A stretch of 64,000 nucleotides of DNA from Acetohalobium arabaticum DSM 5501 (GCF_000144695.1 NC_014378.1:124001-188000); one strand, 5' to 3'; counted from the first letter of the stretch, positions 7,810 to 19,831 are shown. Translations and numbers: made by a program. Notes: generated by a model not told the origin, from the letters alone.

Positions 7810-8883
7810 TTGGAGCAGTTTGGTTTTTTGCTACATCCTTTGCAAGTAAATGATTTAGCTAGAAAATTTACTATTAGTAAGCAGATTCCAGATAGTATTT
7901 TAAGACAGATAATTAGATTTATGCCTCAGATTGAACTTTCTCATGTTACCGGAATAGAATCTGAACTGGGAAATAAAGCTGAAGGATGGTTAGTGGGCTG
8001 CACTTTAACATCTGAACAGATGTTAAAGCTTCCAGTGGAACATGTGCTTAAACAGATAATTAGTGCTGCTAAAAAAGCAGAAAAATTGGGGGCTGAGATT
8101 GTAGGATTAGGGGCCTACACTTCTATTATCGGAGATGGAGGTCGGAGAGTTGCCGAAAAGTTGGATATTCCAGTGACAACAGGTAATAGCTATACAGTTG
8201 CTACGGCTGTTAAAGCAGTAAAAAGGGCTGCTGATAAATTAGGAATTGTACTGTCTGAGACCCATTTAGCAGTTATAGGTGCCACCGGTTCTATTGGAGA
8301 AGCCTGTGTGCAGCTTTTAGCTGATGAAGTTAATGATATCTCGTTAGTAGCTAGAAATGAACCAAAGTTAAGAAGATTAACTACATCGATAAAGAGTAAT
8401 TATCAGTTAAATAGAGTGAATTATTCTACAGATATTAATAAAGCATTATCCGAAGCTGAAATTGTTATTACAGTTTCAAGTGCTATAGATAGTATTATAG
8501 ATCCTAATAATTTGAAGCCGGGGGCTATTGTCTGTGATGTGGCCAGACCTAGAGATGTAGCTAAGCAGGTTAATGAAAGTAGAGAGGATATTTTAGTAAT
8601 TGAAGGTGGAATAGTCCAGTTACCAGGACAGGTGAGGTTGAATTTTGATCTTGGTTTACCGCCGGGAAGGATTTATGCCTGTATGGCAGAAACAATAATT
8701 TTAGCTTTAGAAGGTCGGTATGAAAATTATACCTTGGGCAAGTCAGTGTCATTGGAAAAAGTAAAAGAGATACAGCAGTTGGCTGATAAACATGGGTTTC
8801 AATTAGCTGGACTGCGTTATGTTGGAGAAAAGATAGGCCAACAGCGCTTTAAACAGGTGAGACAGGCAGCTTCAAGGGCTTGA
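7810..8883 (+). CDS. COG5322 dehydrogenase, similar to acyl-ACP reductase (AAR)
   Basis: A 357-residue protein starting at TTG 7810 with AGGGAGGGG upstream. The order of motifs matches cyanobacterial acyl-ACP reductase: GLGAYTSII, TTGNSYT, a Rossmann glycine motif GATGSIGEACVQLL, VLKGG-like IEGGIVQ, and YACMAETIILALEG followed by SLEKV and KHGF. Cys291 in YACMAE falls at the position of the AAR active-site cysteine that carries the acyl thioester. AAR reduces fatty acyl-ACP to fatty aldehyde with NADPH. Family membership is well supported; the substrate here is unknown. No aldehyde-deformylating oxygenase is present, as expected in an anaerobe. Confidence 0.78.
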   Translation: MEQFGFLLHPLQVNDLARKFTISKQIPDSILRQIIRFMPQIELSHVTGIESELGNKAEGWLVGCTLTSEQMLKLPVEHVLKQIISAAKKAEKLGAEIVGLGAYTSIIGDGGRRVAEKLDIPVTTGNSYTVATAVKAVKRAADKLGIVLSETHLAVIGATGSIGEACVQLLADEVNDISLVARNEPKLRRLTTSIKSNYQLNRVNYSTDINKALSEAEIVITVSSAIDSIIDPNNLKPGAIVCDVARPRDVAKQVNESREDILVIEGGIVQLPGQVRLNFDLGLPPGRIYACMAETIILALEGRYENYTLGKSVSLEKVKEIQQLADKHGFQLAGLRYVGEKIGQQRFKQVRQAASRA

Positions 8884-8908
8884 CAAAACTTAATAATTAA
8901 ATTATAAT
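8880..8908 (+). promoter_or_regulatory. Consensus promoter overlapping a stop codon, upstream of greA
   Basis: TTGACA (8880-8885), 17-base spacer, TATAAT (8903-8908): perfect consensus. The TGA inside the -35 box is the stop codon of the preceding dehydrogenase gene. First of two tandem promoters for greA-lysS. Confidence 0.78.
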
Positions 8909-8939
8909 ATTTTATTAATAAGTTGAATGATTAAATTTC

Positions 8940-8968
8940 TTGACAGTATTTTATATTTTTGAAATAAT
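8940..8968 (+). promoter_or_regulatory. Second promoter upstream of greA
   Basis: TTGACA (8940-8945), 17-base spacer, AATAAT (8963-8968). It lies 60 bases after the first promoter and 64 bases before the greA start. Confidence 0.7.
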
Positions 8969-9031
8969 TAAGTGTGGTTAGTATGGATTTATTTCAATTT
9001 TATTAAAATTTAGAAAGAGGGAGCGAAACTT

Positions 9032-9505
9032 ATGGCTGAGAAAGTAATTTTAACAAAAGAAGGGCTTAATAAACTGGAAGAAGAATTATCATATTTGAAA
9101 GGTACTAAACGGAGAGAAGTTGCTAAACGGATTAAACAGGCATTAGAATTTGGTGATATCAGCGAAAATTCAGAGTATGATGATGCTAAAAATGAACAGG
9201 CCTTTGTAGAGGGTAGAATTAAAGAAATTGAGAATATGTTGAATAATGCTGAAGTAATTAATGAAGACGAAGTAGAAACTACAGAGGTTAATATTGGAAC
9301 AACTGTTACAATTAGGGACTTGGATACTGAGGAAGAGTATAATTATAAAATAGTCGGAACTACAGAAGCAGACCCGTTTGAGAATAAAATTTCGAATGAT
9401 TCTCCTGTAGGAAACGCATTACTCGGTCATAAGATAGGCGAGGAAGTGGAAATCGATGCTCCAGCAGGAAAGATTGTTTATAAGATTTTAGCAATTCAGA
9501 AGTAA
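9032..9505 (+). CDS. greA: Transcription elongation factor GreA
   Basis: A 157-residue protein that enters the RNA polymerase secondary channel and stimulates cleavage of backtracked RNA. The N-terminal coiled coil (residues 1-75) has the acidic tip with GDISENSEYDDAKNEQ, including the conserved Asp and Glu; the C-terminal FKBP-like domain ends with GKIVYKILAI. Length and motifs are standard. RBS AGAGGGAG. It is followed by lysS after 57 bases, a pairing conserved in Firmicutes. Confidence 0.97.
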   Translation: MAEKVILTKEGLNKLEEELSYLKGTKRREVAKRIKQALEFGDISENSEYDDAKNEQAFVEGRIKEIENMLNNAEVINEDEVETTEVNIGTTVTIRDLDTEEEYNYKIVGTTEADPFENKISNDSPVGNALLGHKIGEEVEIDAPAGKIVYKILAIQK

Positions 9506-9562
9506 ATATTGATTTATTAAATTGTAAAATTATATAAAGTAGTACTTGGAGGTTGATATTTA

Positions 9563-11038
9563 ATGGAAGAAGAACAGGACTTAAATGATTTGATGTTAGA
9601 ACGAAGAAAGAAATTAGATATGCTAGAAGAAAAAGGAATCACAGTTTATGGAGAAAAATATGAACGAAGCCATGTTGCTCAAGAAGTTATAGATAATTTT
9701 GAGGAATTAAAGGAAGATGAAACAGAGGTTAGATTGACCGGTAGATTAATGGCAGTTAGAGAACATGGTAAAGCCAGTTTTGCTGATATAGAGGATATGT
9801 CAGGGCGGATTCAGCTGTATGCTAAAGAGGATAATTTAGGTGAAGATCTGTATGAATTATTTATGTCTCTGGATATTGGTGATCAGATTGGAATAGAAGG
9901 ACTTTTATTTAAAACAGGACGCGGTGAGGTTACTGTCCAGATTGAGAATTTTGAATTATTGGCTAAAGCGTTGCGTCCGCTGCCGGAAAAATGGCATGGT
10001 CTAAAAGATGTTGAAATGAGGTATAGACAGAGATATGTGGATTTAATAGTTAATTCCGATGTAAGAAATACTTTTGTTTTACGGAGTAAGATAATTCATA
10101 CTATGCGTGAGCATTTAGAGGAAGAAGACTTTTTAGAAGTTGAAACTCCTTTGATGCATCCTATTGCTGGCGGGGCTGAGGCAAGGCCTTTTGTTACACA
10201 TCATAATGCCTTAGATATGGATCTTTATCTACGGATTGCTCCGGAGTTATACTTAAAGCGGTTGATTGTAGGCGGTTTTGAAAAAGTTTTTGAAATCGGT
10301 AAAAACTTGCGAAATGAAGGTATTTCCACTAAACATAATCCTGAATTTACTTCAATGGAATTATACCAGGCAAATGCTGATTATGAAGATATGATGGAGA
10401 TTACTGAAAGTGTAATTGTTAATATTGCCCAAGAAGTATTGGGTACATTAGAAATTGAATATGATGGACAAGAAATTGATTTAAGTCCAAGCTGGACAAG
10501 GATGACAATGAGAGAAGCTATTAATGAATATGCGGGAGTTGACTTTTCTGAAGTTGATGATTTCAAGACAGCACAAAAGTTAGCCGAGGATCATGGGGTA
10601 GACTATGAAGAGATTACTTCTGTCGGAGAACTTATTAATGAGTTCTTTGAAGAGTTTGTAGAGGATGAGTTGATTCAACCAACCTTTATTACCGAATATC
10701 CAATTGAAGTTTCGCCTTTAGCTAAGCGGAAGCCTGAAGATTCAGACTTTACAGAGAGATTTGAATTATTTGTTGCTGGAAATGAATTAGCTAATGCTTT
10801 TTCAGAGTTGAATGATCCTATTGATCAAAAGCAACGATTTAAGGAACAGATGGAACAACGAGAAGCAGGTGATGATGAGGCTCATATGATGGATTATGAT
10901 TATATTAGAGCTTTGGAATATGGAATGCCTCCTACGGGAGGATTAGGAATTGGTATTGATAGGTTAGTTATGTTATTAACGGATTCTACTTCCATTAGAG
11001 ATGTGATTCTCTTTCCACATATGAGGCCCGAACAATAA
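9563..11038 (+). CDS. lysS: Lysine-tRNA ligase, class II
   Basis: A 491-residue enzyme charging tRNA-Lys. An N-terminal OB-fold anticodon-binding domain (about residues 55-150, with [20 protein letters not shown]) is followed by the class II core: motif 2 [13 protein letters not shown] and motif 3 [13 protein letters not shown] near the end. Length agrees with the bacterial family. The ATG has GGAGG upstream. The sequence is rich in Asp/Glu. An intrinsic terminator closes the operon. A matching tRNA-Lys(TTT) gene lies at 19414. Confidence 0.97.
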   Translation: MEEEQDLNDLMLERRKKLDMLEEKGITVYGEKYERSHVAQEVIDNFEELKEDETEVRLTGRLMAVREHGKASFADIEDMSGRIQLYAKEDNLGEDLYELFMSLDIGDQIGIEGLLFKTGRGEVTVQIENFELLAKALRPLPEKWHGLKDVEMRYRQRYVDLIVNSDVRNTFVLRSKIIHTMREHLEEEDFLEVETPLMHPIAGGAEARPFVTHHNALDMDLYLRIAPELYLKRLIVGGFEKVFEIGKNLRNEGISTKHNPEFTSMELYQANADYEDMMEITESVIVNIAQEVLGTLEIEYDGQEIDLSPSWTRMTMREAINEYAGVDFSEVDDFKTAQKLAEDHGVDYEEITSVGELINEFFEEFVEDELIQPTFITEYPIEVSPLAKRKPEDSDFTERFELFVAGNELANAFSELNDPIDQKQRFKEQMEQREAGDDEAHMMDYDYIRALEYGMPPTGGLGIGIDRLVMLLTDSTSIRDVILFPHMRPEQ

Positions 11039-11052
11039 ATCTCAAGCAGTTT

Positions 11053-11086
11053 AATTTAGGTCACATTATAGTGACCTAAATTTTTC
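11053..11086 (+). terminator. Intrinsic terminator after lysS
   Basis: Perfect 12-bp stem AATTTAGGTCAC (11053-11064) / GTGACCTAAATT (11071-11082) with 6-base loop and T tract. Confidence 0.92.
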
Positions 11087-11093
11087 TTTTAAT

Positions 11094-11117
11094 CCACCTC
11101 CTGCCACACGGGGGGGA
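11094..11117 (+). promoter_or_regulatory. Possible operator for the CsoR/CstR-family repressor
   Basis: The short gap before the repressor gene holds a C-rich stretch and a seven-G run (CCACCTCCTGCC ... CGGGGGGG), an imperfect inverted repeat around CACA. DUF156 regulators typically bind G-tract pseudo-palindromes and repress themselves. Suggestive only; no experimental or comparative support was available. Confidence 0.35.
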
Positions 11118-11131
11118 TAGAGGGTGATAAA

Positions 11132-11404
11132 ATGCATAAAGAAGAAGCAAAAAAGGATTTATTGAATCGGCTGAAGACTTTAAAAGGACATATTGGTGGT
11201 ATCGAAAGAATGATTGAAGAGGAGCAAGACTGTATTGATATTTTAGTTCAGATAGCTGCTATTAAATCTTCTATTGATAAAGTAGGACAGTCAATTATTG
11301 AAGATTATGCCCATGAATGTATTCTTTCTTCAATAGATGAGGAAGATGATATCGAAGAGGCAGTTAAGGAAACGATCAAGACGATTTTAAAGTTTTCTAA
11401 ATAA
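11132..11404 (+). CDS. CsoR/RcnR-family (DUF156) transcriptional repressor, CstR-like cysteine pair
   Basis: A 90-residue all-helical repressor. LKTLKGHIGGIERMIEEEQDCIDILVQI is split here into the family signatures LKGHIGGIERM and DCIDILVQI. Candidate sensing residues are Cys34 and Cys63. The His that completes the Cu(I) site of CsoR (His in HxxxC) aligns with Tyr59, so a copper site looks incomplete; the two-cysteine pattern is closer to the persulfide sensor CstR. No copper ATPase, sulfurtransferase or rhodanese gene is adjacent, so the target is unknown. It has its own RBS, GAGGGTGAT. Confidence 0.85.
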   Translation: MHKEEAKKDLLNRLKTLKGHIGGIERMIEEEQDCIDILVQIAAIKSSIDKVGQSIIEDYAHECILSSIDEEDDIEEAVKETIKTILKFSK

Positions 11405-11489
11405 CTCTTATGCTGCTACTAATTACTAGTATACTCCGTGGCTAACTTATGCTATACTTGATTAAAAGGGTTAGCTAAGGAGGACAACA

Positions 11490-12752
11490 TTGAAAAAAGA
11501 ATTTATAGTAGTAGTCATATTTGTGCTGTTGTTCAGTGTTGGAATCACGGCTCGTAGTTTGGATTATAATAGTTCTGTGAATGATGTAAATTTACATAAA
11601 AAGAATAATGGGGAGGAACAATTAAAGGATAGTCAAGAACTAAAGCAAGAAACTAGTGAACCAATTAAAGGTATTTATTTAACCGGTTGGGTAGCAGGCA
11701 GTCCAAAAAGATTTAACAGGTTGTTGAATTTGATTACAGAGACAGAATTAAATGCAATGGTTATTGATGTAAAGAATATAGAAGGAGAAGTTAGTTATAA
11801 TTCAAAAGTTGACTTAACTGAAGAGATTGGAGCTAATGTAGCAAAGATAAAGAATATAGATCGATTACTGGATAAATGTAAAGAGAATAATATTTATAGT
11901 ATTGCCCGGATACCTGTCTTTAAAGACTATAAATTAGCAGCTTATAAAGAGTATGCATTAAAATATTACGATCTTCAGCAGAGTAATTCTGAAATATTCA
12001 GTAGTCCTGAATGGGTCAATCCTTACAGTAAGAAGGTATGGAAATATAATGTTGACTTAGCAATTGAAGCAGTTAAACATGGATTTGATGAGGTTCAATT
12101 TGATTATATTAGATTTCCGGTCTTCTTTAATCGCTCTCGCTATAATTTAGCTGTAGCCCCTTCAAATTCAAAAGTTCGGATAATTGATGATTTTTTGAGA
12201 TATGCTAAAAATAGGTTAGATAAGTTGGAGGCACCTGTTTCTATTGATGTTTTTGGGCTAACTACGACAGGTAATGATTTAGGAATTGGACAGAATTTTG
12301 CTTTAATGGCCCAGAGAATTGATTATATTTCACCTATGGTTTATCCATCTCATTATCAACCAGGAATTTATGGATTAACCTTACCGGAACAGACTCCCTA
12401 TTCTACTGTTTTTAATAGTATGCAGGAGGCTAAGGAAAAATTAAATGGTGAAACAGGTCAAATTCGCCCCTGGCTGCAAGATTTTTCGTTACGATATAAG
12501 TATGGAGTTGAAGAAGTTCGTGAGCAGATTGCAGCAGCAAAGGCATCAGGGTTGGATAGCTGGCTGCTGTGGAATCCGGCTTCAAATTATACTTGGCAGG
12601 CTTTTTTGGATAATGAAATTGTTATAAATAAAAAGAAGAGACTTATTGATATAATAGATGATATTGAAGGTGATAATGATGTTAGAGTTAACAGAAGAGA
12701 GAGTAATGCCCAGGAAAATGAATCCAGAGAACGGCCTTTTGATCGAACATAA
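11490..12752 (+). CDS. Exported putative glycoside hydrolase (DUF4015)
   Basis: A 420-residue protein from TTG 11490 (AAGGAGG at 11478). An N-terminal hydrophobic segment (about residues 4-22) acts as signal peptide or anchor, followed by a charged linker to about residue 60. The main domain begins PIKGIYLTGWVAGS and contains MVIDVKN, FDEVQFDYIRFP, ISPMVYPSHY and SWLLWNPAS, the order found in DUF4015 TIM-barrel putative glycoside hydrolases. The acidic DVKN and FDYIRFP motifs are likely active-site residues (inference). Substrate unknown; a cell-wall or exopolysaccharide role is likely. The last 40 residues are low complexity and overlap the next gene. Confidence 0.82.
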   Translation: MKKEFIVVVIFVLLFSVGITARSLDYNSSVNDVNLHKKNNGEEQLKDSQELKQETSEPIKGIYLTGWVAGSPKRFNRLLNLITETELNAMVIDVKNIEGEVSYNSKVDLTEEIGANVAKIKNIDRLLDKCKENNIYSIARIPVFKDYKLAAYKEYALKYYDLQQSNSEIFSSPEWVNPYSKKVWKYNVDLAIEAVKHGFDEVQFDYIRFPVFFNRSRYNLAVAPSNSKVRIIDDFLRYAKNRLDKLEAPVSIDVFGLTTTGNDLGIGQNFALMAQRIDYISPMVYPSHYQPGIYGLTLPEQTPYSTVFNSMQEAKEKLNGETGQIRPWLQDFSLRYKYGVEEVREQIAAAKASGLDSWLLWNPASNYTWQAFLDNEIVINKKKRLIDIIDDIEGDNDVRVNRRESNAQENESRERPFDRT

Positions 12753-13287
12753 GGTTCGTTATAGATTTGCCAGTCAATATTGTCAGGGACGAGTATTAGA
12801 TATTGCCTGTGGCGTCGGCTATGGTTCTGAAATGATCTTAGCACTAGGAGAAGGAATCACGGAAATAATAGGGGTAGATAACGAACAGAAAGTAATAGAG
12901 TATGCTAGAAAACATTATTCTCATCCTCCAATTACGTTTAAAACTGGTAACGCTAATGATAAAGAATTGGCTGATAAAATAGGAAAATTTGATACTATAG
13001 TTAGTTTAGAAACAGTAGAACATATTAAGGATGATTTCGAATTTATTAATAATCTCAATAGATTACTTAAGCCAGATGGTAGAGTAATTATTTCTACTCC
13101 CTTCGGAAGAGGTAGGGAAGAGCCCTGTTCTAATCCCTATCATTACCGACAGTATCGGGAAGAGGAATTTAGAGAGTTATTATCGTTATTTTCAGATGTA
13201 GAGCTCTATTGTCAACTTAATGAGACTATCGAAATACCTAAACCGGATAAAAAGTATTATTTAATGGTGGCTGTCTGTCAAAAATAG
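12676..13287 (+). CDS. Class I SAM-dependent methyltransferase (Methyltransf_11 type)
   Basis: A 203-residue protein with SAM motif I RVLDIACGVGYG (residues 39-50), an acidic loop ending motif II (IIGVDNE), and motif IV around DTIVSLETVEHI. Substrate unknown. The start at 12676/12679 (ATGATG, with AAGGTG at 12667) keeps the conserved N-terminus (TEERVMPRKM) seen in such enzymes; it lies 77 bases inside the preceding gene in another frame. A later ATG at 12706 would still overlap. Co-transcription and translational coupling with the DUF4015 gene are likely. Confidence 0.8.
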   Translation: MMLELTEERVMPRKMNPENGLLIEHKVRYRFASQYCQGRVLDIACGVGYGSEMILALGEGITEIIGVDNEQKVIEYARKHYSHPPITFKTGNANDKELADKIGKFDTIVSLETVEHIKDDFEFINNLNRLLKPDGRVIISTPFGRGREEPCSNPYHYRQYREEEFRELLSLFSDVELYCQLNETIEIPKPDKKYYLMVAVCQK

Positions 13288-13391
13288 TTCAATTAATTAT
13301 TATAATTTTGAATAAATCAATTATAAATTGGGTAAATTAAGCTTAGCAATTATTAAGATAATATTTGAATGAATTAAAATTTGATTTTTCC

Positions 13392-13432
13392 TTGACAAAA
13401 GAGCTAATAGATGATAAATTATAAAGCGTCGC
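13392..13432 (+). promoter_or_regulatory. rRNA promoter P1
   Basis: TTGACA (13392-13397), 17-base spacer, TAAATT (13415-13420), then 7 bases and GTCGC (13428-13432). First of four tandem rRNA promoters with the same geometry. Confidence 0.8.
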
Positions 13433-13467
13433 CTCAAAAGCGGCTGACAAATTAATTCATTTTTCCC

Positions 13468-13508
13468 TTGACAAAGTGAAGTTTTGATGTTAGAATGTTT
13501 AATGTCGC
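13468..13508 (+). promoter_or_regulatory. rRNA promoter P2
   Basis: TTGACA (13468-13473), 17-base spacer, TAGAAT (13491-13496), then 7 bases and GTCGC (13504-13508). Confidence 0.82.
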
Positions 13509-13561
13509 TTGTAAGAAAGCAGTCTTTTCTGCTGCAAAATCAAATAATTTGAGATTTCTTC

Positions 13562-13602
13562 TTGACAAGTGACTGGATTTGTGTTAATATATTAATTGTC
13601 GC
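13562..13602 (+). promoter_or_regulatory. rRNA promoter P3
   Basis: TTGACA (13562-13567), 17-base spacer, TAATAT (13585-13590), then 7 bases and GTCGC (13598-13602). Confidence 0.82.
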
Positions 13603-13643
13603 TTGAAAAGAACTGAATCTTCTTGAGATTCTTGAATTTGTTC

Positions 13644-13684
13644 TTGACAAGCTACAAGAAAAATGTTAAAATACTTGATGTCGC
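13644..13684 (+). promoter_or_regulatory. rRNA promoter P4
   Basis: TTGACA (13644-13649), 17-base spacer, TAAAAT (13667-13672), then 7 bases and GTCGC (13680-13684). The following bases can fold GTCGC with GCGAC at 13691-13695. Confidence 0.82.
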
Positions 13685-13697
13685 TTATTTGCGACTA

Positions 13698-13823
13698 CTG
13701 ATCTTTGAAAACTGAACATTGTCCATGCCAACGTCAATTGAGAATGGTAGTAATCCTTTATTCTTATTTGAGCCATATTAAACTCAACTTTTAGATCTGC
13801 TTTGCAGATTTAAATATATTCTT
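13698..13823 (+). promoter_or_regulatory. 16S leader with boxA-like sequence and processing stem
   Basis: TGATCTTTGAAAACT (from 13699) resembles the boxA antitermination element of rRNA leaders. Bases 13708-13725 are exactly complementary to 15397-15414 behind 16S, forming the long processing stem for RNase III-type cleavage around the 16S precursor. Confidence 0.75.
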
Positions 13824-15366
<1,543 letters not shown>

Positions 15367-15442
15367 AGTACTTTTAAACCATTCTATTGCGTTTAATGGA
15401 CAATGTTCAGTTTTGAGAGATCAATTCTCTCTGAATAAATGT

Positions 15443-15519
15443 GGGTCTATGGCTCAGTTGGTCAGAGCGCGCGCCTGATAAGCGTGAGGTCGGTGGTTCG
15501 AATCCACCTAGACCCACCA
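15443..15519 (+). tRNA. tRNA-Ile (GAT)
   Basis: 77 bases with encoded CCA. Acceptor GGGTCTA / TAGACCC; anticodon loop CTGATAA gives anticodon GAT; T arm contains GGTTCGAATCC. Lies in the 16S-23S spacer. Confidence 0.97.
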
Positions 15520-15539
15520 TTTTCAAAATTATAATCTGT

Positions 15540-15615
15540 GGGGGTATAGCTCAGTTGGGAGAGCGCCTGCCTTGCAAGCAGGAGGTCAGCGGTTCGAATC
15601 CGCTTACCTCCACCA
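15540..15615 (+). tRNA. tRNA-Ala (TGC)
   Basis: 76 bases with encoded CCA. Acceptor GGGGGTA / TACCTCC; anticodon loop CTTGCAA gives TGC. Second tRNA of the 16S-23S spacer, the usual Ile-Ala pair. Confidence 0.97.
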
Positions 15616-15668
15616 TTTTAAACTAATTAAACTTGTACTTTGAAAACTGCACAATACCTGCATCAACA

Positions 15669-18620
<2,952 letters not shown>

Positions 18621-18728
18621 GTGGAAGGTATTGTGCAGTTTTGAAAGTGCAACTAGAAAGCACTTGACAATAAATAAGAAAGATGATATATTGTTAGGTG
18701 TGAGTAAAAAATAAACAAGTAAATAAAT

Positions 18729-18848
18729 TTTCCGGTGGTAATCGCGGAGGGGCTACACCTGTTCCCATTTCGAACACAGCAGTTAAGTCCTCCAGCGCTG
18801 ATGGTACTATGGGGGTGACCCTATGGGAGAGTAGGTCGCTGCCGGAAA
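18729..18848 (+). rRNA. rrf: 5S ribosomal RNA
   Basis: About 120 bases closed by TTTCCGG (18729-18735) / CCGGAAA (18842-18848). Contains the conserved CCCATTTCGAACACAG and GGGAGAGTAGGTCGCTGCC. Follows 23S by about 110 bases. Confidence 0.95.
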
Positions 18849-18874
18849 TTAATTAATATATGTTCCATCTGTGT

Positions 18875-18950
18875 TCCCCGATAGCTCAGTTGGTAGAGCG
18901 AGTGGCTGTTAACCACTTTGTCGCAGGTTCAAGTCCTGCTCGGGGAGCCA
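18875..18950 (+). tRNA. tRNA-Asn (GTT)
   Basis: 76 bases with CCA; acceptor TCCCCGA / TCGGGGA; anticodon loop CTGTTAA gives GTT. First of six tRNAs behind 5S. Confidence 0.97.
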
Positions 18951-18959
18951 TTTAAATTT

Positions 18960-19035
18960 GCCCCCATCGTCTAGAGGCCCAGGATACTAGGTTTTCATCC
19001 TAGCGGCAGGGGTTCGAATCCCCTTGGGGGTGCCA
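18960..19035 (+). tRNA. tRNA-Glu (TTC)
   Basis: 76 bases with CCA; acceptor GCCCCCA / TGGGGGT with a G-U closing pair; anticodon TTC in GTTTTCATC. Substrate of GltX at 31390. Confidence 0.96.
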
Positions 19036-19167
19036 ATTTAATCTAATTAAAGGCACTTAAATGTATTGTAAGTAAGCAACTTAAACTTAAGTGTAGTAAT
19101 TGCATGTGCCACAGCAAGGCTTGGTTTGTAGCCTGGCTGAGGGTGCCACTTTAACCTATTAAGTTAA
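19036..19167. other. Unexplained spacer inside the tRNA cluster
   Basis: All other tRNA gaps here are 3 to 26 bases; this one is 132. It can fold: GGCAC (19052-19056) faces GTGCC (19106-19110), CACTTAA faces TTAAGTG inside it, and a second hairpin AGGCT/AGCCT follows. The end, CTGAGGGTGCCA, resembles the 3' end of the preceding tRNA-Glu, so it may be a decayed tRNA copy. No functional tRNA can be folded from it by eye. Confidence 0.4.
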
Positions 19168-19243
19168 GGGCGAATAGCTCAGTTGGGAGAGCACCTGCCT
19201 TACAAGCAGGGGGTCACAGGTTCGAGCCCTGTTTCGCCCACCA
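19168..19243 (+). tRNA. tRNA-Val (TAC)
   Basis: 76 bases with CCA; acceptor GGGCGAA / TTCGCCC; anticodon loop CTTACAA gives TAC. Confidence 0.97.
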
Positions 19244-19248
19244 TTTAA

Positions 19249-19326
19249 GGGGATGTAGTAGAGCTGGTCAACAACGCCGGCCTGTCACGCCGGAGGACGC
19301 GGGTTCAAATCCCGTCATCCCCGCCA
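19249..19326 (+). tRNA. tRNA-Asp (GTC)
   Basis: 78 bases with CCA; acceptor GGGGATG / CATCCCC; anticodon loop CTGTCAC gives GTC. Confidence 0.97.
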
Positions 19327-19329
19327 TGT

Positions 19330-19405
19330 GCTGACGTAGCTCAATTGGCAGAGCAGCTGACTTGTAATCAGCAGGTTACCGGTTCAAGTCCGGTCGTCAG
19401 CTCCA
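19330..19405 (+). tRNA. tRNA-Thr (TGT)
   Basis: 76 bases with CCA; acceptor GCTGACG / CGTCAGC; anticodon loop CTTGTAA gives TGT. A second threonine isoacceptor (GGT) lies at 39480. Confidence 0.97.
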
Positions 19406-19413
19406 AGTAAAGT

Positions 19414-19489
19414 GGGCCATTAGCTCAGCTGGAAGAGCATCGGACTTTTAATCCGAGTGTCGGAGGTTCGATCCCTCCATGGCTCACCA
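19414..19489 (+). tRNA. tRNA-Lys (TTT)
   Basis: 76 bases with CCA; acceptor GGGCCAT / ATGGCTC with one G-U pair; anticodon loop CTTTTAA gives TTT. Last gene of the rRNA-tRNA transcript. Confidence 0.96.
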
Positions 19490-19520
19490 TTTATATTGAA
19501 CTATACATATAGTAGAAAGT

Positions 19521-19558
19521 AAGCTCTTCATACTAAACAGGTATGAAGAGCTTTTTTG
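19521..19558 (+). terminator. Terminator of the rRNA-tRNA operon
   Basis: Perfect 13-bp stem AAGCTCTTCATAC (19521-19533) / GTATGAAGAGCTT (19541-19553) followed by six T on the plus strand. It also lies just downstream of the minus-strand gene but has no comparable T run in that direction. Confidence 0.93.
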
Positions 19559-19573
19559 GTTTTTAATTGTAGA

Positions 19574-19831
19574 TTATTGAAATTCTTCATTAGTTTCCTG
19601 TGCTTTTTTAATTACCTTCTTTGCTTCAGGATACTTGAGAAATTCAGCATGGATTTCTGCAAAAGCTTGACGAAACTCAGGACTTTCTTTTAATATTTTA
19701 ATTCCTACCTCTGTTGCTGCTATAAATGCTTTTACAGTTTTATTGTACTCTTCAGGATCTGATTCTTTCAATTCATTAAGGTTATCTAATGCTATTTTGG
19801 CTGATAATTCTGTAGTGAATTTTTCAAACAT
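19574..19831 (-). CDS. Small acidic helical protein, unknown function
   Basis: An 85-residue protein read on the minus strand, starting MFEKFTTELSAKIALDNL and ending NEEFQ. The ATG at 19831 is chosen because AAGGGTGGA lies 8 bases upstream; a longer GTG start would fall inside that ribosome binding site. It appears entirely helical and soluble, rich in Glu and Lys, with no cysteine and no membrane segment. I do not recognise the family. It faces the rRNA operon and is the only supported minus-strand gene in the window. Confidence 0.6.
   Translation of the reverse strand: MFEKFTTELSAKIALDNLNELKESDPEEYNKTVKAFIAATEVGIKILKESPEFRQAFAEIHAEFLKYPEAKKVIKKAQETNEEFQ

Noticed and set aside
13428-13695. 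CRISPR-like interpretation of the repeated GTCGC modules
   Set aside because: The repeats are promoter parts with unequal spacing of 70 to 95 bases, not identical repeats with uniform spacers.
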